DNA of 64,000 bases from JAUUSJ01 sp964439395 (GCA_964439395.1 CAYTNV010000004.1:75218-139217), one strand, 5' to 3'; positions 53,448 through 63,074 are shown, numbered from the stretch's first letter. Made by a program: numbers and translations. The notes: generated from the sequence alone by a model not told the origin.

Positions 53448-53813
53448 CTATTTCTCAACAATCTGGATTTTTGTGCCAACTTTAATATCTACAACTGGCT
53501 TATTCTCCACATAGATTGTTCCTGGCAATTCTACCTCTGTACTTCCGTTAAAATTAATTGTGCAATGTCCAAGTCCCTTTAAAGTAACTGGAGCTTCCTC
53601 TCCGACAGCTGTAATTTTATACTCTGTATCATCAATCTTTAATACCTGTCCTGGTGCAATTACACCGTTGATTGGATTTACACTTACAGAATAACAATAA
53701 TCTCTAATCTCTTCTGGCGCATTATCACCAAAAATAATAATCATATTGGCATCTTTAAATTCCTCTACACAGATACCTAATTCCTTCACCGTATTTTCAT
53801 AAATAAGTTGCAT
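53448..53813 (-). CDS. srlB: Sorbitol PTS enzyme IIA
   Basis: A 121-residue IIA-glucitol protein. It shows NMIIIFGDNAPEEIRDYC, VIAPGQVLKIDD, and VTLKGLGHCTINFNG; the phospho-accepting histidine is most likely the one in GHCTINFNG, though family alignments would be needed to be sure. It passes phosphate from HPr to the IIB domain of SrlE. Confidence 0.94.
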   Translation of the reverse strand: MQLIYENTVKELGICVEEFKDANMIIIFGDNAPEEIRDYCYSVSVNPINGVIAPGQVLKIDDTEYKITAVGEEAPVTLKGLGHCTINFNGSTEVELPGTIYVENKPVVDIKVGTKIQIVEK

Positions 53814-53967
53814 AATACTTCCTCCTTTTTTTCAAACAATTCTATACTCGCCCTACTAAATTTTTATTTTTATAATAATCTATTCAAGAACATCTCCGTA
53901 TTCTTGTGCGGCGTACACGTCAAATTTACTGACAATTATCTTTAGATACCATCAAATCATATGCTTC

Positions 53968-54999
53968 TTATGCAGAATATAAACCAAAGCTTGCTGCGTA
54001 AGCTAATAATACACGAATCCAACCTGTTGCAAATCGAGAGTACATAACAGATACAACACCAACCTCGATTGTCTCTGTCTCAGCCTCTGCAAGTCCAAGA
54101 CCAACTGGGATAAAGTCACAAGCACCCTGACAGTTAATAGCAAATAATGCCGGAAGTGCCAACTGTGGATTGATATTTCCTTTTCCAATCTCAGCACCAA
54201 CTAATGTACCGATAATCTGAGCGATAACAGCACCAGGTCCAAGTAATGCAGAAAGACCAGGGATAGAACAGATAACACCTAAGATTACTAATCCACCAAT
54301 ATTACCTGCAAGTGGTGTTAAGATAGATGCAAATGCATTACCAAATCCAGAACCGTTAATGATACCGATTAACATGGAAACGAATGCCATAAATGGTAAT
54401 AATGTTGTGATACATGTCTGGATAGCATCACGAGCTGCCTGATAGAATGTGTTAACTACCTTACCAGCTCCAAGACCGATAACTGTAATAAGGCTTTTCT
54501 TCTCCTGCTTAGCCAATGTCTCAGATACCTTCATATCCGCTGTGAATTTTGCTCCGCTTTCCTTGCTCTCTTCTTTTTTCTCTTCCTTTACTTCCACAGC
54601 GCCTCCAGATGCTGGCTCTGAGCCATCTGCCAAACTGACACAGTCAGATGTAACTGCTGACGCATAAATATCTTCTGTAATAAAGTTTGCCATAGGACCA
54701 GATTTTCCAACTGGCATTACATTCACTGTTGGAATTCTTTTTTTAGGATAAATACCACAGCGAAGTGTTCCACCGCAGTCAATAATTGCCAATGCAATCT
54801 CATCCTCTGGGCATTTTGTCTTAAATCCGTTTACAGGAATCATTCCCGATAACTCCACAATTTTATTTAGACATTCTGGCTCTGCTCCACCGCCAGTAAT
54901 AAACATAACCTTATTTTTCTTTTCTGTTGGTGTAATTACGAGTGGTCCACCAAATCCACCTGTTCCTCTCTCGATGCGAATTGATCTATATTCTGCCAT
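53968..54999 (-). CDS. srlE: Sorbitol PTS enzyme IIBC component
   Basis: A 343-residue protein. Residues 1-130 form the IIB domain (RIERGTGGFGGPLVITPTEKKN at its start, phospho-Cys in CGGTLRCGIYPKKR). A Lys/Glu-rich linker follows (VEVKEEKKEESKES), then a membrane part with five to six segments (IIC2). Together with SrlA it forms the sorbitol channel and phosphorylates the sugar to sorbitol-6-phosphate. Confidence 0.94.
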   Translation of the reverse strand: MAEYRSIRIERGTGGFGGPLVITPTEKKNKVMFITGGGAEPECLNKIVELSGMIPVNGFKTKCPEDEIALAIIDCGGTLRCGIYPKKRIPTVNVMPVGKSGPMANFITEDIYASAVTSDCVSLADGSEPASGGAVEVKEEKKEESKESGAKFTADMKVSETLAKQEKKSLITVIGLGAGKVVNTFYQAARDAIQTCITTLLPFMAFVSMLIGIINGSGFGNAFASILTPLAGNIGGLVILGVICSIPGLSALLGPGAVIAQIIGTLVGAEIGKGNINPQLALPALFAINCQGACDFIPVGLGLAEAETETIEVGVVSVMYSRFATGWIRVLLAYAASFGLYSA

Positions 55000-55033
55000 T
55001 TTTAACTCCTCCTTACCGTGAAAATCCTATTTC

Positions 55034-55588
55034 TTAAGCTTCTGCTGTTCCAAAAGTACGTTTTAATTTTACACCCTGCTGTTTTTCTACCATTTTTGTT
55101 GTGAAATCTGTTGCCCATCCAGAAATGAAGTTTGCAACGATACCAACTAAAAGATAGCGAACTGCAAGTGGTGTTGTATCTAATCCAAGTGTTGTGATTC
55201 CATTTGCGATTCCAAGCCAGATAAATAACTCAGAAGCATTGATATGTGGGAAAATACCATTATTTGTATGACAGCAATATGTTACTGATGCATAAAAACT
55301 AGGTTTATAAAACTCTGGCATAAATTTTCCCATAGAAAGTGCCATTGGGTTACCTAACATAAATGCGCTTACAAAAGGTAATAGCATATATCTTAAGATT
55401 GGGTTACTTGTACAAAAACGTGCTAATTTTGCTACTGCTTTCTCTCCCGCCAAAGCCATAATAGCGTTCATTAATACTAAGAGCATCAAAATGGTAGGAA
55501 TAATTCCTGTCACCCAGCTCATAAACTGCTCTCCACCGAGTGTAAATAAATTCATAAAGCCTGCGGCCAATTTAACGATAAAATCCAT
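55034..55588 (-). CDS. srlA: Sorbitol PTS enzyme IIC
   Basis: A 184-residue membrane protein with GGEQFMSWVTGIIPTILMLL, FVSAFMLGNPMALSMGKFMPEFYKPSFYASVTYCCHTNNGIFPHIN in its centre and TTLGLDTTPLAVRYL, all characteristic of EIIC-glucitol. Normal family length. Confidence 0.94.
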   Translation of the reverse strand: MDFIVKLAAGFMNLFTLGGEQFMSWVTGIIPTILMLLVLMNAIMALAGEKAVAKLARFCTSNPILRYMLLPFVSAFMLGNPMALSMGKFMPEFYKPSFYASVTYCCHTNNGIFPHINASELFIWLGIANGITTLGLDTTPLAVRYLLVGIVANFISGWATDFTTKMVEKQQGVKLKRTFGTAEA

Positions 55589-55605
55589 AATGTTCCACCT
55601 TTCTT

Positions 55606-56067
55606 TTAACTTCTTACTGTTTTTTTATTTGTTAATATGTTTTTTATAGAACTCTCGACTCTCTGGAATGGAGATGGTGGATCGATAATTTCCTCACCAG
55701 ACATAAACTTGCAATAGGTGAGAGATGCGTCGCACACTGCTTTTCTTAAATTTTTATGAGATTTTGCAACTTCCTCCCCTGTCAAACTTCCGACATATTT
55801 TCCCTCAAATCCATCCATCACCTTTACACGTGCCAGGCAAGTCACACCTTCTAGCTTTCGAGCTTCTCTGATTATTCCATTATCATCAATTAAGAACATT
55901 GCAATCGCTCCTGCGTGGAATCCTCCTGCTTGCCGACCGCATGCCACCTTACCTTGCTTTCTTAATTTAATAAATTCTTTTGAGAAATGGCGCATCTGCA
56001 AGGCACTTAATACTGCCTGCAAGAAAAACGCTGCCATAATAACCAATCCCACCTTAAACATCTTCAT
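55606..56067 (-). CDS. gutM: Glucitol operon activator GutM
   Basis: A 153-residue protein with one N-terminal membrane helix (FKVGLVIMAAFFLQAVLSAL) and the GutM blocks HFSKEFIKLRKQGKVACGRQAGGF and AGAIAMFLIDDNGIIREARKLEGV in parts. It helps activate the sorbitol operon in other bacteria. The membrane anchor suggests that it acts from the membrane, possibly on GutR, as inference. Confidence 0.92.
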   Translation of the reverse strand: MKMFKVGLVIMAAFFLQAVLSALQMRHFSKEFIKLRKQGKVACGRQAGGFHAGAIAMFLIDDNGIIREARKLEGVTCLARVKVMDGFEGKYVGSLTGEEVAKSHKNLRKAVCDASLTYCKFMSGEEIIDPPSPFQRVESSIKNILTNKKTVRS

Positions 56068-56159
56068 TCCTCCGTCCTGTTCCCTTTACTTTTCCTTATA
56101 TTTTCTGCATACCATCTTACTGTTTGCCCGCTGTTACAGAAAATACTTCTTTACTTTTC

Positions 56160-58064
56160 TTACTTAACTAAGATTCTCAATAAATCATGATAAGAATTTA
56201 CTTGTTTCATTTTTTCTAACAACTCTTTATCCTGTGTAATATTGATTATCTCATCGTACATACGAATTAATAATCGATCATCATCATTAATCTGCTCTGG
56301 GAGTCCTAGTAAAAAAATAACTTGAATATCGCGGTTGCTATTATATTTTATTGGATTTTTCGATACTCCAATTGCCAATAAAATCTTATCACTGGCAAAC
56401 TGTACCGCATGTGGTATCGCTACAGAATGCTCAAAAATCATTGCGCCTTTCGCTTCCCTCTCCTCTAATCTGTCTAAGAATCCCTCATCAAGCTGCTCTT
56501 CTAATTGATTTACCATACAGAACTTTGCTTCTTCATATGTCTCTATATCACTTAGTACAAAAAATCTACTTTCATCCAATAATCCCGTCATGACAAACCA
56601 GTTATTATCTAATACAGAAGTTTCCATCTGATCCCAATACTTTGCTTTTTCTATCTTTTGCATAATTTCTTGTTCATCAAATATCTCGTGAATCTGTATG
56701 ACTGGTCTCTCACATTCCACTGTCAGTTTTACCGTAGTTAAAACGATATCGTATTGATTTAAAATATTATTGTCTACTTTATTATCCGCAAGTAAGGTTA
56801 ATTCTGCCGACATTCCAACTACTCTCTTTAGCTGAGCAGCGATTAATCTCGCCGTCACAATTCCAACCTCATACACAACTGCAATCTGTACTTTTCTTCT
56901 TCTCTGCAGATCTTTCTCTGTCAAAAACACTCCAAAGTACGCTGCCAGATATCCCCTCTCATCCTCATTTACCGTCATGCCATATTCCTTAGCAATTACC
57001 TTTGTCGCAACTCCTGCCATCTCATATGCTAAAGGATATTTCTCCCTCAAGTCATCCAGCAAAGGATTTACTAGATGTACTCCAAACCGAAGACGATTTA
57101 GCATAAACATCAAATGATATGAAAACTCTTCCTCAAACTTTCCTACCTCAATGCTAATCTCCATCTCCTGCTGAATCTGACAAAAAATCTTATCGAGTAA
57201 AACTCCAATTTTTTCATCCAACTTAATCTCGCTCATTTGATGGATATCAGCTGGCGTCCTCATTCCCACAATCGGAAGAAGTGCAAATAGTTTTTCCTCG
57301 ATTGGAAATTCCACCTGCAAAATATCAGCGATTTTATCAATCAATTCATTCACCATATCAAATTCATGGCGAGAGGTGAGATTATAATATTCTGCAGATA
57401 GATTTCCTATGTAATGTCCTGTCAAAAAGCGGTCTAGCATCAACGTGATAAACTTCTCGAAAGACTGTTGTACATTTTTTTCAAATGAATATTTTAAAAA
57501 CATTTCTGAGATTTCATCAACAATCTCACTGTCCAGCGGATACTCATCATAAATCTGAGAATAATTTCTCTCTAATACATATTTTCGAATATCTGTCTCC
57601 GCACCCTGTAACATTAATCCCTTGCTTGTCTTTCCAATGATGGATAATCGATACTCCTCAAGTTCTTCTCTCAATTTTTTTATATCACTCACAAGAGTTG
57701 TTCGACCGATATTCATCTCATATGCCAGCTCATCCAAAATTAATGGATTTTCTGAGCGCATTAATTTACCAAATGTATAATCCATTCGATTCCGTGAGGA
57801 ATTTAGAAAGTCATCTGTCTCGATCAGCTGTGCAAATTTTTCATAAAAATAATCTGCATTAAAAATTCGTAGACTATATTTTCCCTGCTTTCCTTCTATA
57901 ATCGCACATTCCCTAAGTTCTTCGTTTAGCTTTTTGATATCATTTCGTACCGTACGGTCACTAACATTTAATTTAGAAGCTAAAGTGCTGACAGTTATCA
58001 CTGGCGTTTTTAGAAAAAACTGTAACATATTAGCTGTTCTATTATCTTTAAACAAGCTTTTCAC
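56160..58064 (-). CDS. gutR: PRD-containing transcriptional activator GutR/MtlR-type
   Basis: A 634-residue multidomain activator. N-terminal HTH domains (LASKLNVSDRTVRNDIKKL near residue 25; LAYEMNIGRTTLVSDIKKL near 110), two PRD domains (about 185-395, with conserved histidines such as ADIHQMS), a IIB-like domain (about 405-490), and a C-terminal IIA-like domain with the phosphorylatable His in HSVAIPHAVQF. Phosphorylation by the PTS sets its activity. It sits in the sorbitol operon. The likely binding sites are three evenly spaced repeats before srlD. Confidence 0.9.
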   Translation of the reverse strand: MKSLFKDNRTANMLQFFLKTPVITVSTLASKLNVSDRTVRNDIKKLNEELRECAIIEGKQGKYSLRIFNADYFYEKFAQLIETDDFLNSSRNRMDYTFGKLMRSENPLILDELAYEMNIGRTTLVSDIKKLREELEEYRLSIIGKTSKGLMLQGAETDIRKYVLERNYSQIYDEYPLDSEIVDEISEMFLKYSFEKNVQQSFEKFITLMLDRFLTGHYIGNLSAEYYNLTSRHEFDMVNELIDKIADILQVEFPIEEKLFALLPIVGMRTPADIHQMSEIKLDEKIGVLLDKIFCQIQQEMEISIEVGKFEEEFSYHLMFMLNRLRFGVHLVNPLLDDLREKYPLAYEMAGVATKVIAKEYGMTVNEDERGYLAAYFGVFLTEKDLQRRRKVQIAVVYEVGIVTARLIAAQLKRVVGMSAELTLLADNKVDNNILNQYDIVLTTVKLTVECERPVIQIHEIFDEQEIMQKIEKAKYWDQMETSVLDNNWFVMTGLLDESRFFVLSDIETYEEAKFCMVNQLEEQLDEGFLDRLEEREAKGAMIFEHSVAIPHAVQFASDKILLAIGVSKNPIKYNSNRDIQVIFLLGLPEQINDDDRLLIRMYDEIINITQDKELLEKMKQVNSYHDLLRILVK

Positions 58065-58086
58065 TTGTCAGCACTCCTTTCTTGGC

Positions 58087-58887
58087 TTAGCCGCGGGATT
58101 TTCCACCTGAAATATTGATTGTTGTACCTGCAATATAGCTTGCACGATCAGATACTAAGTAAGCTACTAAATCTCCAACCTCATCTAGCTTTCCATCTCT
58201 TCCTAGAGGAATTACTTTACTATAATCTGTAGATAAATCTTCTGGTTTACATCCACGAGTATAAGCCAATGCTTCATTGTAAGCTGGAGTTCTAAGTCCT
58301 GTTGCCTCCATAATTCCAGGTGCACAAGCTAAAACACGAATATTATATTTTCCAAGCTCCTTTGCCCAAGAACGTGTAAAACTGTCAACTGCACCCTTTG
58401 TTGCAGAGTAAACAGATTGTCCCTGAGAACCTTCTTTCCCTGACTCAGAAGACATATTAAGAATAACTCCCTGTCCCTGCTTTAACATCTGTTTTGCACA
58501 AGCCTGAGCACAAAGGAAAACGCCTTTTACATTTACGTTAAACATCTTATTGAAAGAATCATCGTTTAATTCATACTGTGGTTTCTCTCCTACTACATCT
58601 ACCAAAAGTCTTGGTAAGTTAATTCCTGCATTGTTTACTAATGCGTCAATTTTTCCGTACTTTGCGATAACTGCATCTGCCATATTTTGTACACTCTCAC
58701 TGCTAGAAACATCACACTGTACACAGTAAGCTCCATCCATCTCTTTTCCCGTCTCCACGTTCATATCAACTACGACTGCCTTAGCTCCTACCTTAACTAA
58801 AGTGTCAATCACATGCTTACCAATTCCTGATGCTCCACCTGTTACAATTACTACTTTGTCCTGAAGACCTAACCAATTCTCGTTCAT
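58087..58887 (-). CDS. srlD: Sorbitol-6-phosphate dehydrogenase
   Basis: A 266-residue short-chain dehydrogenase. Cofactor motif is VTGGASGIGKHVID; NNAGINLPRLL follows; catalytic Ser is in NMSSESGKEG and the Tyr-X3-Lys in VYSATKGAVDSF. It oxidises sorbitol-6-phosphate to fructose-6-phosphate with NAD. It is the first gene of the operon, 22 bp before gutR. Confidence 0.94.
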   Translation of the reverse strand: MNENWLGLQDKVVIVTGGASGIGKHVIDTLVKVGAKAVVVDMNVETGKEMDGAYCVQCDVSSSESVQNMADAVIAKYGKIDALVNNAGINLPRLLVDVVGEKPQYELNDDSFNKMFNVNVKGVFLCAQACAKQMLKQGQGVILNMSSESGKEGSQGQSVYSATKGAVDSFTRSWAKELGKYNIRVLACAPGIMEATGLRTPAYNEALAYTRGCKPEDLSTDYSKVIPLGRDGKLDEVGDLVAYLVSDRASYIAGTTINISGGKSRG

Positions 58888-58964
58888 TTAAATTTCCTCC
58901 TCTTTTTTACTCTTACTTTTTTGTGTTTGTTGAATAATGTTTGGTTTGTTTTGTTTGTAGCTAT

Positions 58965-59198
58965 AGTATAGAAAAAATTATGTATAAATTTAATGCCATC
59001 TTTTTCTATCGTTTGGAAACGAATTAATCCATCTCTTTTCCAGCGTTCGGAAATATCTTAGTTCACCTTTTTTCCATCAAACGGAAATGGAGCGATTTTT
59101 CCATTTCCATTTAAATAAAATATTTTATAAAAACTTTTATAAAATATTTTATTTAAGTTCTATGATTCGTATTATAGCAAGTTTTTTTCATTTGTCAA
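58965..59198 (-). promoter_or_regulatory. srlD control region with three evenly spaced operator-like repeats
   Basis: TTTC(C/T)-N7-GGAAA occurs at 59003-59019, 59037-59053 and 59071-59087, centres exactly 34 bp apart; a half-site TTTCC follows at 59104. A -10-like TATACT (58965-58970) without a good -35 lies downstream of the nearest site, as expected for an activator-dependent promoter. Further upstream is a consensus promoter TTGACA, 16 bp, TATAAT (59171-59198). These features fill the 58888-59268 gap. Confidence 0.6.
59111..59156. repeat. 22-bp perfect AT-only palindrome
   Basis: TTAAATAAAATATTTTATAAAA and its exact complement are separated by two bases. It lies just downstream of the TTGACA/TATAAT promoter, so it would form the first structure of that transcript. 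Confidence 0.75.
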
Positions 59199-59268
59199 GT
59201 AGTAAAATAAAATTTTTTTATAGACAAAATTTTGAATAAACAAACAAAAAATCTACCTCAAAAAAAAA

Positions 59269-59295
59269 CACCTGTTTGGAAATCCCAAACAGGTG
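59269..59295 (-). terminator. Terminator of the sigma/anti-sigma operon
   Basis: CACCTGTTTGG (59269-59279) and CCAAACAGGTG (59285-59295), then nine T on the minus strand. It closes the operon that ends at 59343. Confidence 0.93.
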
Positions 59296-59342
59296 GAAAT
59301 AAAACTTCAATTCCTATTTAATTATTACTCATTTTCTTATTG

Positions 59343-59597
59343 TTAATTTTTCTTCATTCTTTTTACTATAATAAATGCAATACAAATAAAAAACAAAATA
59401 ATTCCCATATCATGCATAACTATTCCGAATGGATAATTCAATGCCATTTCTTTTTGCAATGCCAACAATTCTGAGCTGCTCATTCTATCTATATCTTGAA
59501 TCGGGAACCAAACAGTACTCAGGAAAAATCCTATTATTAGCAAAATAAAACTTATAATTACTCCTACTGTTAATAATTTATTTGATTTATCCCCCAT
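59343..59597 (-). CDS. Small two-helix membrane protein of the sigma-factor operon
   Basis: An 84-residue protein with two membrane segments (VGVIISFILLIIGFFLSTVWF near residue 12 and MGIILFFICIAFIIV near 64) and a basic tail KRMKKN. I do not recognise the family. It lies 37 bp after the anti-sigma gene and shares its terminator, so it is probably part of the same stress or envelope response. Confidence 0.7.
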   Translation of the reverse strand: MGDKSNKLLTVGVIISFILLIIGFFLSTVWFPIQDIDRMSSSELLALQKEMALNYPFGIVMHDMGIILFFICIAFIIVKRMKKN

Positions 59598-59634
59598 ACT
59601 CTATCCTCCGATTTAATGTTTATTAGTACATATA

Positions 59635-61008
59635 TTACCGCAATTCACTTAATTCTATTGTAAATTTCTCCCCAATTGAATTCCAATCCTCTCCTGTAAT
59701 AATCGATTCCTCCTCCATTATTTCTTCATCTAATTCAGCATTTGCCATATCTGCTATACTCTCATCTACCTTTTCATTTTCCACAGTATTATTTATATTG
59801 ACATCTTCCCGTCCGATTATGATATTCGTCTCACCCTCATTTCCTCCAATGACAACTTCATCCCCTTCGATTGAATCATTAATATCACTCTCATTGTCTT
59901 CGCTGCCATTAGATATCTCCTCTTCGTACTCTACTTCATAGAGCTGTAAATTAAGTCTCGTTGCCCCATCATCTGGAATAGCAAGAAGAGGCTTCCCACT
60001 CTCATATATCGTTCCGAACTCCATCATTCCCATAAAATCCGTCTCAAATAATAATATTCCTGTCTCTTCATCGTATTGAGATAAATTGTACTGAACAACA
60101 TTTCCCTGATCATCCTTTCCTCTAAATGCAAGACTAGTATGAGAGTTTTCATATTTTTCATAAGCCTTCTTATCCATCTTCGTCTCAATCTTGCTAACGA
60201 TTCGATTAAAGGTGAACTTAGTTACATGAATTTCCTCGCCTTCTCTAAGTGGAATTGTAATATCCACTGCTTTACTCTTCGTCATGGCCTCAATCTGTTC
60301 TCTAGAGACATAAAAATTATATGCAAATGTGGCAAGTATGTCATCCTCTTCGTTAACCGCCTCAATTGCGACCTCTACTTTCACTATTTTTGACGATTCT
60401 TCAGAGAAATAATCAATATTTCGAAAACGCATCTCCATCACTTCTTCTTCCGTTCCCCTTATTGAAAAATCCGTATCCATCGATAAATCATCTGCGTTTA
60501 AATACACTCCACTTTTATAACATTCTAAAACCTGTCCATTAATTTTCGTGCTTTCGCTATTTACTACAAAGGATACTTGTGGATATACATCCTTCGATAT
60601 TCCATGAGATTCCATCTCTTCTTGAAATTTTTTCGTATATCCACTAATATTCTCGCTTATCGACAAGAGCAAACAATTCTCATCCAATATCACTTCATTT
60701 AATTGCACTGTAATTCCATTTTGTGACTTTGATTGATTAATCACTTTAACATATGGCTGCAAATCATTTTTAATGCCAAGTACTTCTCCAATCTTCGTGC
60801 TAAATTTCCAAATATCTGCCTGCACATCAGGTATCGAAAAAACACTCACTGCCCCAACTAGAACGATTAATGCAACTGCTATTTTCGTTCCATATCTTTG
60901 ATAAAATGGTACCTTTTTTTTATCCCATGACCGACCTGCTTCTATAATCAGACTATCATCTATCTTTCCAAATTCCTCAGAAAAATCAAAATGTTTTATC
61001 GTACTCAT
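59635..61008 (-). CDS. DUF4179-type anti-sigma factor
   Basis: A 457-residue protein with a short cytoplasmic part (residues 1-38), one membrane helix (about 39-57, GTKIAVALIVLVGAVSVF) and a large extracellular part. DIWKFSTKIGEVLGI followed by LQPYVKVINQSKSQNGITVQLNEVI is the DUF4179 start. The final quarter is very acidic and Asn-rich (about 370-430), possibly a flexible stalk or wall-interacting segment. It is paired with the ECF sigma factor upstream, whose activity it should restrain. Confidence 0.85.
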   Translation of the reverse strand: MSTIKHFDFSEEFGKIDDSLIIEAGRSWDKKKVPFYQRYGTKIAVALIVLVGAVSVFSIPDVQADIWKFSTKIGEVLGIKNDLQPYVKVINQSKSQNGITVQLNEVILDENCLLLSISENISGYTKKFQEEMESHGISKDVYPQVSFVVNSESTKINGQVLECYKSGVYLNADDLSMDTDFSIRGTEEEVMEMRFRNIDYFSEESSKIVKVEVAIEAVNEEDDILATFAYNFYVSREQIEAMTKSKAVDITIPLREGEEIHVTKFTFNRIVSKIETKMDKKAYEKYENSHTSLAFRGKDDQGNVVQYNLSQYDEETGILLFETDFMGMMEFGTIYESGKPLLAIPDDGATRLNLQLYEVEYEEEISNGSEDNESDINDSIEGDEVVIGGNEGETNIIIGREDVNINNTVENEKVDESIADMANAELDEEIMEEESIITGEDWNSIGEKFTIELSELR

Positions 61009-61130
61009 ATTTATCCCCCTTCCTATTTACAAAATTTTCCATGTACATATTCTAGTTAATCCTTTTTTATTTTCTCCCTCTTTTAGAGCTGCTTTAATCT
61101 ATCTTAATAAATAATGCATTATTTTCTTTC

Positions 61131-61676
61131 TTAGTTCATATCTAATTCTTTTTTTAGCTTTTTTCGATTTCTGTACAAGTTCATTTTAATACTTCCCACC
61201 GAAGTTCCATGTCTCTTTGCAATATCCTTCACAGAATCCATATACCAATATCTGCGTATAAAAATGTCTCTATCCTCATCGGATAAATTTCTCAAAAACG
61301 TATTCATTATGTGGATAAATTCCTTCTCCGCAAGCTGCTCATCGAGTGTATATGAAAAACTGAGCTCTTCCATCTCCCCGAGGACATCACTCATGTGTAA
61401 ATCCGCTCGCTTTTTGGCTGACTTCTTACGAAGCTTATCGATAGCAAGCCCTCTCGTAATTCTGCCAACAAAAGCAGATAATATTTTCGGGCGCTTTGGA
61501 GGTATATAGGACCATGCCGCAAACCACGTATCATTTAAGCATTCCTCTACGTCCTCCTGATTTGCCAGTAGATTCCATGCAATTTTTGAGCAATACGGCG
61601 TATACTTATTGCTTAGCTCCTGAATCGCATTTTCTTCTCCTTGCCAAAACAGTTCTATAATATCTGTATCTTCCAT
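61131..61676 (-). CDS. ECF-type RNA polymerase sigma factor
   Basis: A 181-residue sigma-70 family protein with region 2 (YTPYCSKIAWNLLANQEDVEECLNDTWFAAW in part, about residues 25-60; LRKKSAKKR at its end) and region 4 (LRNLSDEDRDIFIRRYWYMDSVKDIAKRHGTSVGSIKMNLYR in part, about 125-170). It likely directs its own operon with the anti-sigma factor and the small membrane protein. The inducing stress is unknown. Confidence 0.92.
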   Translation of the reverse strand: MEDTDIIELFWQGEENAIQELSNKYTPYCSKIAWNLLANQEDVEECLNDTWFAAWSYIPPKRPKILSAFVGRITRGLAIDKLRKKSAKKRADLHMSDVLGEMEELSFSYTLDEQLAEKEFIHIMNTFLRNLSDEDRDIFIRRYWYMDSVKDIAKRHGTSVGSIKMNLYRNRKKLKKELDMN

Positions 61677-61780
61677 TTGTTTCTTCCTTCCAAAATTATC
61701 TAAACTCCCTTTTCCCTCTTAAACTTCTCCTCTTATTATTAATTTTCGTATATTTTTCTAAAAGGTAACAAAAAATAAAA

Positions 61781-61811
61781 AAGCTGCTTCTCATCAAATG
61801 AAAAACAGCTT
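61781..61811 (-). terminator. Terminator of the hydroxyacid dehydrogenase gene
   Basis: AAGCTG...TCAT pairs with ATGA...CAGCTT across 61781-61811 as a 14-bp stem with G-U pairs; TTTTTTATTTTTTG follows on the minus strand. Confidence 0.85.
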
Positions 61812-61822
61812 ACAAATATTTC

Positions 61823-62767
61823 TTATAAAACAATATTGATAGGCGCACCTGCCAAATATGCTTTAATATTGTCACAGACGATATCTGCTCTCTTATCCAT
61901 TGCCTGCACAGATGCAAACGCAATATGAGGAGTTGCAATACAGTTCTTTGCATGAAGCAATGGATGCTCCTCTGGAATTGGAGGCTCCGCCTCAAATACA
62001 TCAACTGCTGCTCCTGCAATCTTTCCTTCATTTAAGGCATCTGCAAGTGCCTGACTATCCACAATTGGTCCCCTCGCTGTATTAATCAAAATAGCATCTT
62101 CTTTCATAAGTGCAATCTTTTGTGCATTCATTAGACCGACTGTCTGTGCATTCTGTGGTACATGTAAGGATACAATGTCACAAGTAGAAAGCAAGGTATC
62201 CAAGTCCACAAATGTGACATTTTCCACATCTTTTTTAGTGCGGGAGTAAGCGTAGACATCACATCCAAACGCATTAGCAATTTTTGCCACTCGAAGCCCA
62301 ATTGCTCCCGCTCCGATAATACCAAATTTCTTTCCCTCTAATTCTGGTCCAATTAATCCAGCTTTTGTCCCCCTCTTTCTTACCACATCATTGCAAGTGA
62401 TAATATTGCGGTATAAATTAATAATAAATCCAAATACTAAATCCGCAACAGCAACTGTGGAATATCCTGCACAGTTAGAAACTATAATTCCTCTCTCCCT
62501 ACAGTAATCCATATCTACATGATCATATCCTGTAAATGCCACACAAATATATTTTAAATTTGAGCATTGCTCCATCACTGCCTTTGGATACTTAAAATTA
62601 GATAAAACTACCATATCAGCATCCTTACTTCTCTCAATCAATGTCTCCACATCTTCTTTTCTATCCTTATAACATACTACTTCCACACCTTCTCCTGCTA
62701 CCGCAGCTACTTTTTCTTCTAGTACCTCCTGTGGTATTCCAAGAGGCTCCAACACTGCTAATTTCAT
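61823..62767 (-). CDS. D-isomer specific 2-hydroxyacid dehydrogenase
   Basis: A 314-residue NAD-dependent dehydrogenase. The dinucleotide site is FGIIGAGAIGLRVAKIA, the catalytic Arg is in INTARGPIVD, the Glu in VFEAEPPIPEEHP and the His in TPHIAFAS. Family members act on phosphoglycerate, lactate, glycerate or 2-ketoisocaproate. Lacking the regulatory ACT domain, it is probably not SerA; the substrate is open. Confidence 0.92.
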   Translation of the reverse strand: MKLAVLEPLGIPQEVLEEKVAAVAGEGVEVVCYKDRKEDVETLIERSKDADMVVLSNFKYPKAVMEQCSNLKYICVAFTGYDHVDMDYCRERGIIVSNCAGYSTVAVADLVFGFIINLYRNIITCNDVVRKRGTKAGLIGPELEGKKFGIIGAGAIGLRVAKIANAFGCDVYAYSRTKKDVENVTFVDLDTLLSTCDIVSLHVPQNAQTVGLMNAQKIALMKEDAILINTARGPIVDSQALADALNEGKIAGAAVDVFEAEPPIPEEHPLLHAKNCIATPHIAFASVQAMDKRADIVCDNIKAYLAGAPINIVL

Positions 62768-63074
62768 TTTTGTTCGCCTTTCCTTTCTTAATTCTAAATT
62801 GTATTGCTTTATATCTTCATCTATTGATATACTCTCTTTTTCCCTTACTTAATCTATCTCAGATGGAAGGCAAAAATTTTTTCTAATCCGATATAAAGAT
62901 TTTTATCGATTTCCATTTCTTATATGCTAGTTTATCACATTCTTTAGATTAATTCCATCTCTAAAAATATCATCCCATGGAAATCAATTTTTATACTTTG
63001 TAAAACAGCGTAAGCTAGTTTCATCTGCAGGGTATGCTCTTTAGAGTATAGGTTTTGAAACAGTGAGAACAGAC

